Of a stretch of 64,000 nucleotides of DNA, positions 8,390 to 16,877 are shown piece after piece. Each line of letters opens with the position of its first letter. Position 1 is the first letter of the stretch. Source of the DNA: RYN-111 sp963760125 (GTDB lineage Bacteria > Actinomycetota > Actinomycetes > Mycobacteriales > SCTD01). The position numbers and the translations under genes are program-made. The notes below the pieces were generated by a model. That model searched no databases. It saw nothing but the letters and a program-made list of their open reading frames with translations, and was not told the DNA's origin. Where the stretch lies: assembly GCA_963760125.1 (NCBI GenBank), contig CAVXBV010000017.1, forward strand, positions 102,609 to 166,608, read 5' to 3'.

Positions 8390-9629
8390 ATGACCGCCAC
8401 CGTCCACGCCGCCGACGTGGTCCTGACGATGGCCGACGGGGAGCTGGCCGAGCCGCTCCGGGACGGTGCCGTGCTCGTGGAGGGCGACCGGGTCGTGGCC
8501 GTCGGGCCGCGCGCGGACGTCGAGCGCCAGGCAGGGGGCGCCCGGATGCGCCGCTGGCCCGGGATCCTCACGCCCGGCCTGGTCAACGCGCACGCGCACC
8601 TGGAGTACGGCCCGCCCTTCGCGCACCTGGCTGCCGCCGGGCTGCCCTTCCCGGAGTGGATGCTGTCGTTGAGCCGCATCCGCGCCGACCTCACCGACAC
8701 GGACTGGCAGGTCTCCGCCCGAGGCAGCGGTCACCTGCTGCTCAAGAGCGGCACCACGGCCGTCGCGGACGTCGTGACCCGCGGGCCCGCGATCGGCGTC
8801 GCGACGTCGCTGGGCCTGCAAGGCATCTCGTACGGCGAGCTCGCCGGTGTCGACGACACCGGCTGGCCGGCGGCCCTGGCGCGGCTCGACGGGCTGCTGG
8901 GCACGCCGGGTCGGTCCAAGGGCGTGAGCCCACACACGCTGTACACGCTGGGAACGCAGGTGTTCCGCGACCTCACGGCACTGGCGCGGTCCCGGGGGAT
9001 GCGGCTTCACCCGCACCTGGCGGAGACCTCGGACGAGGCCGAATGGGTGCTCAGCGGGTCCGGCGCGTTCGGCCTGTTCGTCGAGCGGTTCGGCTTCGCC
9101 TTCGAGCTCGCGGGCGTCGGCGCCGGGGTGGGGCCGGTGCGCCACTGCGACGACCTCGGCGGGCTGGGGCCGGACGTGCACGTGGCGCACGGCGTCCACG
9201 CCGACGCCGACGACCGGGCGCTGCTGCGCGACGCGCGGGACGCTGGTGGCGCTGTGCACGCGGTCCAACGCGGTGCTCGGAGCCGGGGAGGCGCCCGTGG
9301 CGGACTACCTCGTCGAGGGGCCGGTGGCGCTGGGAACGGACTCGCTCGCCAGTAGCCCTGACCTGGACCTGCTGGCCGAGGCGCGAGCGGCCCGCGACCT
9401 GGCCCGGCGGCAGGGCCTGGAGCGCCCGGAGGAGCTGCTCGTGCGGGCCGCGACGACCGGTGGCGCACGCGCCATGGGCCTGGACCTCGGCAGGATCGTC
9501 CCCGGCGGCCGCGCCGACCTCGCGGTCTTCGACGTGCCGACGGCCGACCCGTACCGCGACCTGGTCGAGCACGGAGCCGGCCGTTGCGTCGCGACCGTCC
9601 TGGGCGGCCGGCTGGTCCACCGCCGATGA
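8390..9629 (+). pseudogene. SsnA/MqnX-like amidohydrolase, broken by one +1 frameshift
   Basis: A metal-dependent amidohydrolase read in two frames. The first frame starts at ATG 8390 and holds the metal motif NAHAHLEYG, the middle HPHLAETSDE and the VAHGVHAD segment. Removing one base at 9236 joins it to the second frame, which holds LVALCTRSNAVLG, the catalytic-Asp motif GTDSLAS and GRIVPGGRADLAVFD, ending at 9629. Repaired, the protein is 412 residues, normal for the family. The closest relatives by motif are Atz/Trz/SsnA and aminodeoxyfutalosine deaminase (MqnX), an enzyme of the alternative menaquinone route, but the substrate cannot be assigned. Uninterrupted, the first frame ends at 9355 without the Asp motif. 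It is either real inactivation or a sequence error. Confidence 0.8.
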
Positions 9630-9688
9630 GCCGGAGGTCACCCGGGCTCGAGTCGCTTTCACGGCGCGGGCGGACTGATACTTGACCC

Positions 9689-10378
9689 GTGACCCGTGCC
9701 AGCCTCGACAAGGCCCCTGCCGACGTCGCCGCGATGTTCGACGAGGTCGCGCCGCGCTACGACCGCACGAACACCGTGCTGTCGCTCGGCCTGGACCGCA
9801 CCTGGCGCACCGCGGTCACGCAGGCCCTGCACCTGCAGCCGGGCGAGCGCGTCCTCGACCTCGCTGCCGGTACGGCGACCAGCACCGTTGCCCTGGCGCG
9901 CACGGGGGCCCAGGCGATCGGCTGCGACTTCAGCCTCGGGATGCTGCGCGAGGGCCGCGGTCGTGGGGTCGACCTGGTGGCTGGTGACGCCCTGCGCCTG
10001 CCCTTCGCCGACGGCGTGTTCGACGCGGTCACCATCTCCTTCGGCCTGCGCAACGTCGCGGACACCGGCCTGGCGCTGCGCGAGCTGCTCCGCGTCACCC
10101 GACCGGGTGGACGGCTCGTGGTCTGCGAGTTCAGCCACCCCACCTGGAAGCCGTTCCGCACCGCCTACGTCGAGTACCTCATGAGGCGCTGCCCGCGGTC
10201 GCCACGAAGGTCAGCAGCGACCCGGCGGCGTACGTCTACCTCGCCGAGTCGATCCGGGCCTGGCCCGACCAGGCCGGTCTCGCGGTCGCAGCTGCAGGAC
10301 GCCGGGTGGAGCCAGGTCGGCTGGCGCGACCTCACCGGCGGCATCGTCGCGCTGCACCGCGGCACCCACCTCGGCTGA
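9689..10378 (+). CDS. menG: Demethylmenaquinone methyltransferase (two compensating frameshifts)
   Basis: A SAM-dependent UbiE/MenG methyltransferase, the last step of menaquinone synthesis. Motif I is VLDLAAGTATSTVALA; DAVTISFGLRNVAD and GGRLVVCEFSHPTWKPFR are typical. After EYLMR the frame leaves the conserved sequence: dropping to the next frame from 10186 reads ALPAVATKVSSDPAAYVYL and AESIRAWPDQ, the expected family sequence. The annotated frame returns at about 10289 with QLQDAGWSQVGWRDLTGG and continues to the stop. So a one-base loss near 10185 and a one-base gain at 10288 scramble about 35 residues while the ORF stays open. The start is GTG. Confidence 0.9.
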   Translation: MTRASLDKAPADVAAMFDEVAPRYDRTNTVLSLGLDRTWRTAVTQALHLQPGERVLDLAAGTATSTVALARTGAQAIGCDFSLGMLREGRGRGVDLVAGDALRLPFADGVFDAVTISFGLRNVADTGLALRELLRVTRPGGRLVVCEFSHPTWKPFRTAYVEYLMRRCPRSPRRSAATRRRTSTSPSRSGPGPTRPVSRSQLQDAGWSQVGWRDLTGGIVALHRGTHLG

Positions 10379-10422
10379 GGGGACCGCCTGCTGCCCGAGG
10401 TGCTGCAGGCCCACGAGCGGCG

Positions 10423-10428
10423 TACACT
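10423..10428 (+). promoter_or_regulatory. Candidate -10 element of the reductase-nuo operon
   Basis: TACACT matches the TAnnnT pattern of actinobacterial -10 boxes and lies about 45 bp before the first gene of the operon. A transcript would begin near 10435, directly in the palindrome at 10433-10462. No convincing -35 hexamer is visible, so this is a modest call. Confidence 0.4.
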
Positions 10429-10438
10429 CCTGTCTCGC

Positions 10439-10456
10439 TCGTGAAAGTTTTCACAA
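10439..10456. promoter_or_regulatory. Rex-like redox operator upstream of the reductase-nuo operon
   Basis: TCGTGAA-AGTT-TTCACAA fits the Rex operator pattern TTGTGAA-N4-TTCACAA with one mismatch. It is the core of a larger palindrome at 10433-10462 with 13-base arms, 12 of which pair. It sits between a -10-like TACACT and the AAGGAG ribosome site of the first gene, a position where a bound repressor would block transcription. In Streptomyces coelicolor the NAD(H)-sensing repressor Rex is known to control nuo and cyd operons through such sites. The sequence match is direct; the assignment to Rex is inference. Confidence 0.65.
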
Positions 10457-10469
10457 GCGAGAAGGAGCG

Positions 10470-11734
10470 ATGGTGACCACGACCCAGGACGCCGACGTCA
10501 TCGTCGTCGGCGCCGGCCCCGGCGGCAGCGCCACCGCCCACGCGCTGGCCCAGACCGGCCTCGACGTGCTGCTGCTCGAGAAGACCTCCTTCCCCCGCGA
10601 GAAGGTCTGCGGCGACGGGCTCACCCCGCGCGCGGTGAAGACGCTGATCGACATGGGCATCGACACCTCGCCGGCGAACGGCTTCGTCCAGAACCGCGGT
10701 CTGCGGATCCTCGGCGGCGGGGTGAAGCTCGAGCTGCCCTGGCCGGAGCTCGCGTCGCTACCCCAACTACGGGCTGGTCCGGCCGCGGCTGGACTTCGAC
10801 GACCTGCTCGCCCAGCACGCCCAGAAGGCGGGCGCGCGGCTGCAGACCCTCACCAACGTCACCGGGCCGGTCGTGGAGAACGGACGCATCGTCGGCGTCA
10901 CCGCCAAGGTGGGCCCGGACAAGGTGCTCGAGACCTACCGGGCGCCGATCACGATCGCGTGCGACGGCGTCAGCGCCCGCCTCGCCATCTCCCAGGGCAT
11001 CAACAAGCGCGACGACCGCCCGATGGGCGTGGCCGTCCGCCGCTACTACGAGAGCCCACGCCACGACGACGACATGCTCGAGTCCTGGCTGGAGCTGCGC
11101 ACGCCGACCGGTGACCTGCTCCCCGGCTACGGCTGGGTCTTCGGCGTCGGCGACGGCACCTCCAACGTCGGCCTGGGCATCCTCAACACCACCAAGGCCT
11201 GGCAGGACACCAACTACAAGGACCTGATGGCCCGCTGGACCGCCTCCATGCCGGCCGAGTGGCAGTACGACGAGGAGCACGCCCGCGGCCCGATCCGCGG
11301 GGCCGCGCTGCCGATGGGCTTCAACCGGCAGCCGCACTACCGCGACGGCATGCTCCTGGTCGGTGACGCCGCTGGCGCCGTCAACCCGTTCAACGGCGAG
11401 GGCATCGCCTACGCGCTCGAGTCCGGCCGGCTGGCCGCGGAGGTCGTCGCCCAGGCGCTCGCCCGCCCGGAGGGCCTGGCCCGCGAGCGGGCTCTGCGAG
11501 GCCTACCCCGCGGCCATGAAGGCGACGTACGGCGGCTACTACACGCTCGGCCGGGTGTTCGTGTCCCTCATCGGCAACCCGCAGGTGATGAAGGTCGCCA
11601 CGAAGTACGGCCTGCCCCGTCCGCTGCTCATGAAGTTCACGCTGAAGCTGCTGGCGAACCTCACCGACCCGCGCGGCGGCGACGCCCTCGACCGCGTCAT
11701 CAACGGTCTGGTCAAGGCCGCGCCCGCGGCCTGA
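10470..11734 (+). pseudogene. Geranylgeranyl reductase family FAD enzyme, broken by two +1 frameshifts
   Basis: An FAD-dependent oxidoreductase of the geranylgeranyl-reductase (GGR) family. The first frame has the dinucleotide motif VIVVGAGPGGSATAHALA and FPREKVCGDGLTPRAV. Removing one base at 10758 continues as YPNYGLVRPRLDFDDLL and then the frame holding FGVGDGTSNVGLGILNT and the second FAD motif LLVGDAAGAVNPFNGEGI. Removing one more at 11497 gives EAYPAAMKATYGGYYTLG to the stop. Repaired length is 420 residues. In mycobacteria the relative MenJ (Rv0561c) saturates one isoprene unit of menaquinone, which suits this position between menG and nuoA. AAGGAG lies 2 nt before the ATG and 5 nt before the GTG at 10473, so GTG may be the true start. 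As written the protein cannot be made whole. Confidence 0.85.
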
Positions 11735-11781
11735 CTAGGCTGCCACCGAACCACGGTCCGTCTCCAGAAGGGAGCACGCAG

Positions 11782-12144
11782 GTGCTGAACTACTACGTGC
11801 CGGTCCTCGTGCTGGCCGTGCTCGCCTTCGGCTTCGCGGCGTTCAGCGTCGGAGCGGCCAGCCTCACCGGCCCCAAGCGCTACAACCGCGCCAAGTACGA
11901 CGCCTACGAGTGCGGCATCGAGCCGACCCCTCAGCCGATGGGCGGCGGGCGCTTCCCGATCAAGTTCTACTTGACCGCGATGCTGTTCATCGTCTTCGAC
12001 ATCGAGATCGTCTTCCTCTACCCGTGGGCGGTCGCCTTCAACCGGCTCGGTGCCTTCGGCCTCGTGGAGATGTTCCTGTTCATCGCCACCGTCTTCGTCG
12101 CGTACGCCTACGTCTGGCGCCGTGGCGGATTGGAATGGGACTAG
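11782..12144 (+). CDS. nuoA: NADH-quinone oxidoreductase subunit A
   Basis: A 120-residue membrane subunit of complex I with three hydrophobic helices. The conserved loop KYDAYECGIEPT and the segment RFPIKFYLTAMLFIVFDIEIVFLYPW identify it. The start is GTG, preceded by AGAAGGGAG. It lies 47 bp after the reductase gene and 4 bp before nuoB, so it belongs to the same transcript. NuoA forms part of the quinone-site region with NuoH and NuoJ. A long in-frame extension upstream belongs to the reductase gene in its middle frame and is not part of NuoA. Confidence 0.97.
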   Translation: MLNYYVPVLVLAVLAFGFAAFSVGAASLTGPKRYNRAKYDAYECGIEPTPQPMGGGRFPIKFYLTAMLFIVFDIEIVFLYPWAVAFNRLGAFGLVEMFLFIATVFVAYAYVWRRGGLEWD

Positions 12145-12148
12145 CAGC

Positions 12149-12726
<578 letters not shown>

Positions 12727-12730
<4 letters not shown>

Positions 12731-13521
12731 CCGGTCCGGACGATCCGACGACCGCCCCTTCGGGCGAGCACGACCCCACGGGTGGGGTCGACACCGGCGG
12801 CACCCACCTCGACAGCGGCACCAACCTGCCGGAGGCACCGACGGTCCAGCGGCTGCCGTCGGCCGTCACCCCGGGGGCGCCGCTGGAGCACGCCGGTCAC
12901 GACATGTTCGGTGCGTCCCGCGGTGGCGACACCAGTGGCTTCGGTGGCCTGGTCGCGCGGGCTGCGGCCCCGCTGTCGACCCCCAAGCCGTACGGCGGGT
13001 GGTTCGACGAGGCGACGGACGCCCTCGAGGCGGCGTGGCCCGGCTTCCGCGAGAACGTCCTGCGCGTCGAGGTGGCCTTCGGCGAGCTCACGCTGCACGT
13101 GAAGCCGGCGGCGGTCCGCGAGGTCTGCCAGGTGCTGCGTGACGACCCCAACCTCCGCTTCGAGCTGCTCTCGAGCGTCTCGGGCGTGGACTACCCCGAC
13201 CAGCCGGACCGGCTGCACTCCGTCTACCACCTGACCTCGATGACCTACCGCCGCCGCCTGCGCGTCGAGGCGGCGGTCAGCGTCGAGAACCCGCACCTGC
13301 CGAGCGTCTGCGCCGTCTACCCGACCGCGGACTTCCAGGAGCGCGAGGCCTACGACATGTTCGGCATCGTGTACGACGGCCACCCGGCCCTCACCCGGAT
13401 CCTCATGCCGGACGACTGGGTCGGTCACCCGCAGCGCAAGGACTACCCCCTCGGCGGCATCCCGGTGGAGTACAAGGGCGCGAGCATCCCGCCCCCGGAC
13501 GAGCGGAGGGCCTACTCGTGA
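12727..13521 (+). CDS. nuoC: NADH-quinone oxidoreductase subunit C
   Basis: A 264-residue 30-kDa subunit of the peripheral arm. The core (residues about 95-250) has FELLSSVSGVDYPD, VYHLTSMTYRRRLRV and the signature REAYDMFGIVYDGHP followed by RKDYPLGG. The first ~85 residues are a Gly/Thr/Pro/Asp-rich, probably disordered extension that is longer than in typical NuoC. It is coupled to nuoB and nuoD by 4-bp overlaps. NuoC and NuoD are separate here, unlike the fused NuoCD of E. coli. Confidence 0.97.
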
Positions 13522-14849
13522 CCACCAGCAACCTGAGCGCGGACGACCTGTACGGCACGGCGCGCGAGACGACCGAGGGCACCGTCTACACCGTCACCGG
13601 TGGCGACTGGGACGCCGTCGTCGAGGGCGCCGGCGACGACCAGCGCATGGTCGTCAACATGGGCCCGCAGCACCCGTCGACCCACGGCGTGCTCCGCCTT
13701 GTCCTCGAGCTGGAGGGGGAGACGGTCACCAGCGCGCGCACGGTGATCGGCTACCTGCACACCGGCATCGAGAAGAACATGGAGTACCGCAACTGGACCC
13801 AGGGCGTCACCTTCGTGACGCGCATGGACTACCTGGCGCCGATCTTCAACGAGACGGCGTACTGCCTCGCCGTGGAGAAGCTGCTCGGCATCGAGGTGCC
13901 GCAGCGCGCGACGACGATCCGGGTGCTCTGCATGGAGCTCAACCGCATCGCCTCCCACCTGGTGTGGCTGGCGACCGGCGGCATGGAGCTCGGTGCGCTG
14001 ACGGCCATGACCAACGGCTTCCGCGAGCGCGAGCTGGTGCTCGACGTGCTCGAGACCATCACCGGCCTGCGGATGAACCACGCGTTCGTCCGGCCGGGCG
14101 GTGTCGCTCAGGACCTCCCGCCCGGCGCCGTCGAGAAGGTCCGCGAGCTGCTCGCGACCCTCGAGGAGCGCATCCCGCTCGTCGACCTGCTGCTCACCGG
14201 CCAGCCCATCTGGCAGAAGCGCCTGCAGGACGTGGCCGTCCTCGACGTGCAGGGCTGCCTCGCGCTCGGCGTCACCGGCCCGATCCTGCGGTCCGCCGGT
14301 CTGCCCTGGGACCTGCGCAAGACCGAGCCGTACTGCGGCTACGAGGACTACGACTTCGAGGTCCCGGTGCAGACCTCCGCGGACGGGTGGGGCCGGTTCC
14401 TGGTCCGCGTCGCGGAGATCAAGGAGTCGATGAAGATCGTCGAGCAGGCGCTCGACAAGCTGACCCCCGGCCCCGTGATGATCCAGGACAAGAAGATCGG
14501 TTGGCCCGCCCAACTCGCCCTCGGCAGCGACGGCATGGGCACCAGCCTCGACCACGTGAAGCAGATCATGGGCACCTCGATGGAGGCCCTGATCCACCAC
14601 TTCAAGCTCGTCACCGAGGGCTTCCGCGTCCCGGCCGGGCAGGTCTACACCGCCATCGAGTCGCCCCGTGGCGAGCTCGGTGTGCACGCGGTGAGCGACG
14701 GGGGGACGCGGCCGTTCCGCCTCCACGTCCGCGAACCGAGCTTCGTCAACCTGCAGGCCACGTCGGCGATGTGCGAGGGGTCCCTCCTCGCGGACGCCAT
14801 CGCCGCGGTGGCCTCGATCGACCCCGTCATGGGTGGAGTGGACCGGTAG
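13518..14849 (+). CDS. nuoD: NADH-quinone oxidoreductase subunit D
   Basis: A 443-residue 49-kDa subunit that forms the quinone-binding pocket with NuoB. NMGPQHPSTHGVLRL near residues 50-64 contains the His of the quinone site. Also present are GYLHTGIEKNMEYR, ELNRIASHLVW, MNHAFVRPGG, and the C-terminal ESPRGELGVHAVSDG. The GTG start overlaps the nuoC stop. Residues 1-45 are a variable N-terminal extension. Confidence 0.97.
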   Translation: MTTSNLSADDLYGTARETTEGTVYTVTGGDWDAVVEGAGDDQRMVVNMGPQHPSTHGVLRLVLELEGETVTSARTVIGYLHTGIEKNMEYRNWTQGVTFVTRMDYLAPIFNETAYCLAVEKLLGIEVPQRATTIRVLCMELNRIASHLVWLATGGMELGALTAMTNGFRERELVLDVLETITGLRMNHAFVRPGGVAQDLPPGAVEKVRELLATLEERIPLVDLLLTGQPIWQKRLQDVAVLDVQGCLALGVTGPILRSAGLPWDLRKTEPYCGYEDYDFEVPVQTSADGWGRFLVRVAEIKESMKIVEQALDKLTPGPVMIQDKKIGWPAQLALGSDGMGTSLDHVKQIMGTSMEALIHHFKLVTEGFRVPAGQVYTAIESPRGELGVHAVSDGGTRPFRLHVREPSFVNLQATSAMCEGSLLADAIAAVASIDPVMGGVDR

Positions 14850-15568
14850 TGGCTGATCTCGGCATGCCCCCGACGACCGTGGTGCCCGACGGCATCCCGG
14901 CCCTCACCGACGTCACGCGTGGGGAGGCGCGCGAGCTCATCGCGCGCTACCCGCGATCGCGCTCGGCGCTGCTGCCCCTGCTGCACCTCGTGCAGTCCGT
15001 CCAGGGCTACGTCAGCCCGGCCGGGATCGCGTTCTGCGCCGAGGAGCTCGCGCTCACCAAGGCCGAGGTCGGCGCCGTCGCGACGTTCTACTCGATGTAC
15101 CGCCGTACGCCGGCCGGGACCTACCACGTCGGGGTGTGCACGAACACGCTGTGCGCGATCCTCGGTGGCGACGCGATCTTCGCCTCGCTCAAGGACCACC
15201 TGGGCCTCGGCCACAACCAGACGCTGCCCGACGGGTCGGTCAGCCTCGAGCACCTCGAGTGCAACGCCGCGTGCGACTACGCGCCCGTCATGATGGTCAA
15301 CTGGGAGTTCTACGACAACCAGACGCCGGAGTCCGCGCGCGACCTCGTCGACGCCTGCCGCGCCGGCACCCCGCCAGCCCCCACACGTGGCGCGTCGAGC
15401 CTGGCCACCTTCAAGGAGGTCTCCCGCGTGCTCGCCGGCTTCAACGACGGTCGCGGGCAGGAAGGCGTCACCGCCGGCCCCCCGAGCCTGCTCGGCCTCG
15501 AGCTGGCCAAGCAGCGCGGCGACACCGCCCCCGCCTACCCCTCGCAGCCCTCGCAGACGGAGTCCTGA
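14849..15568 (+). CDS. nuoE: NADH-quinone oxidoreductase subunit E
   Basis: A 239-residue 24-kDa thioredoxin-fold subunit holding the [2Fe-2S] cluster N1a. The ligands are in GVCTNTLCAILGG (C-x4-C) and LECNAACDYAPV (C-x3-C). EVGAVATFYSMYRR is the conserved central segment. The C-terminal ~65 residues after the iron-sulphur domain are Pro/Ala/Thr-rich. The GTG start overlaps the last base of the nuoD TAG. Confidence 0.97.
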   Translation: MADLGMPPTTVVPDGIPALTDVTRGEARELIARYPRSRSALLPLLHLVQSVQGYVSPAGIAFCAEELALTKAEVGAVATFYSMYRRTPAGTYHVGVCTNTLCAILGGDAIFASLKDHLGLGHNQTLPDGSVSLEHLECNAACDYAPVMMVNWEFYDNQTPESARDLVDACRAGTPPAPTRGASSLATFKEVSRVLAGFNDGRGQEGVTAGPPSLLGLELAKQRGDTAPAYPSQPSQTES

Positions 15569-15569
15569 C

Positions 15570-16877
15570 GTGGTCTTCACCCCCGTCCTGTCGGCCCACT
15601 GGGACGACGCCGACTGCTTCGCCCTCGACGGCTACACCCGCAACGGCGGCTACCAGGCGCTCGACAAGGCCCTGGGCATGCAGCCCGACGACCTGATCGC
15701 CCTGGTCAAGGACTCCGGCCTGCGCGGGCGCGGTGGCGCCGGCTTCCCCACGGGCATGAAGTGGGGGTTCATTCCCCAGGGCCCCGAGGGCCAGGGCGCG
15801 AAGCCGCACTACCTGGTGGTCAACGCGGACGAGTCCGAGCCGGGGACCTGCAAGGACACCCCGTTCATGCTCGCGAACCCGCACGAGCTCATCGAGGGCG
15901 TCATCATCGCCTCGTACGCCATCCGCGCCTCGCACGCCTTCATCTACGTCCGCGGTGAGATCGTGCACGTCATCCGCCGGCTGCAGGAGGCCGTGCAGCA
16001 GGCCTACGCCGCCGGCCACCTCGGCGCGGACATCCACGGCAGCGGGTACGCCCTCGAGCTGGTCGTCCACGCCGGCGCCGGGGCCTACATCTGCGGGGAG
16101 GAGACGGCGCTGCTGGACTCCCTCGAGGGGTACCGCGGTCAGCCGCGGCTGCGCCCGCCGTTCCCCGCCACGCACGGCCTGTACGCCTGCCCGACCGTCG
16201 TCAACAACGTCGAGTCCATCGCGTCGGTGCCGAGCATCGTGCTCGGTGGCGCGGAGTGGTTCGCCAGCATGGGCACCGAGAAGAGCAAGGGCTACACGCT
16301 CTACTCCCTGTCCGGGCACGTGAAGAACCCCGGTCAGTTCGAGGCCCCGCTCGGCATCACCCTGCGCCAGCTGCTCGACCTCAGCGGCGGCATGCGCGAG
16401 GGCCGGACGCTGAAGTTCTGGACGCCCGGTGGTTCCTCGACCCCGCTGCTCACCGCCGACCACCTCGACGTGCCGCTCGACTACGAGGCCGTCGCCGAGG
16501 CCGGCTCGATGCTGGGCACCAAGGCGCTGCAGTGCTTCGACGACACCACCTGCGTGGTGCGTGCCGTGCTGCGCTGGACGGAGTTCTACGCCCACGAGTC
16601 CTGCGGGAAGTGCACGCCCTGTCGCGAGGGCACCTACTGGATGGTGCAGATCCTGCAGCGACTCGAGGCCGGCGCCGGCACCGAGGAGGACATCGCGACG
16701 TTGCTCGACACCTGCGACAACATCTTCGGCCGGTCGTTCTGCGCCCTCGGCGACGGCGCGACCAGCCCGATCGTCAGCGGTGTCCAGCTGTTCCGCGACG
16801 AGTTCATCGCCCACGTCAACGGCGGCTGCCCGTTCGACCCCGTCGCCAGCACCGTCTTCGCAGGGGTGACCGCATGA
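15570..16877 (+). CDS. nuoF: NADH-quinone oxidoreductase subunit F
   Basis: A 435-residue NADH-binding 51-kDa subunit with FMN and the [4Fe-4S] cluster N3. The NADH/FMN motif is GLRGRGGAGFPTGMKW; VVNADESEPGTCKD and GAYICGEETALLDSLEG follow. The N3 ligands are in ESCGKCTPCREGTYW plus a Cys in GRSFCALGDGA. The start is GTG one base after the nuoE stop; the stop overlaps the nuoG ATG. The complete E-F-G set shows that this complex I takes electrons from NADH. Confidence 0.97.
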   Translation: MVFTPVLSAHWDDADCFALDGYTRNGGYQALDKALGMQPDDLIALVKDSGLRGRGGAGFPTGMKWGFIPQGPEGQGAKPHYLVVNADESEPGTCKDTPFMLANPHELIEGVIIASYAIRASHAFIYVRGEIVHVIRRLQEAVQQAYAAGHLGADIHGSGYALELVVHAGAGAYICGEETALLDSLEGYRGQPRLRPPFPATHGLYACPTVVNNVESIASVPSIVLGGAEWFASMGTEKSKGYTLYSLSGHVKNPGQFEAPLGITLRQLLDLSGGMREGRTLKFWTPGGSSTPLLTADHLDVPLDYEAVAEAGSMLGTKALQCFDDTTCVVRAVLRWTEFYAHESCGKCTPCREGTYWMVQILQRLEAGAGTEEDIATLLDTCDNIFGRSFCALGDGATSPIVSGVQLFRDEFIAHVNGGCPFDPVASTVFAGVTA

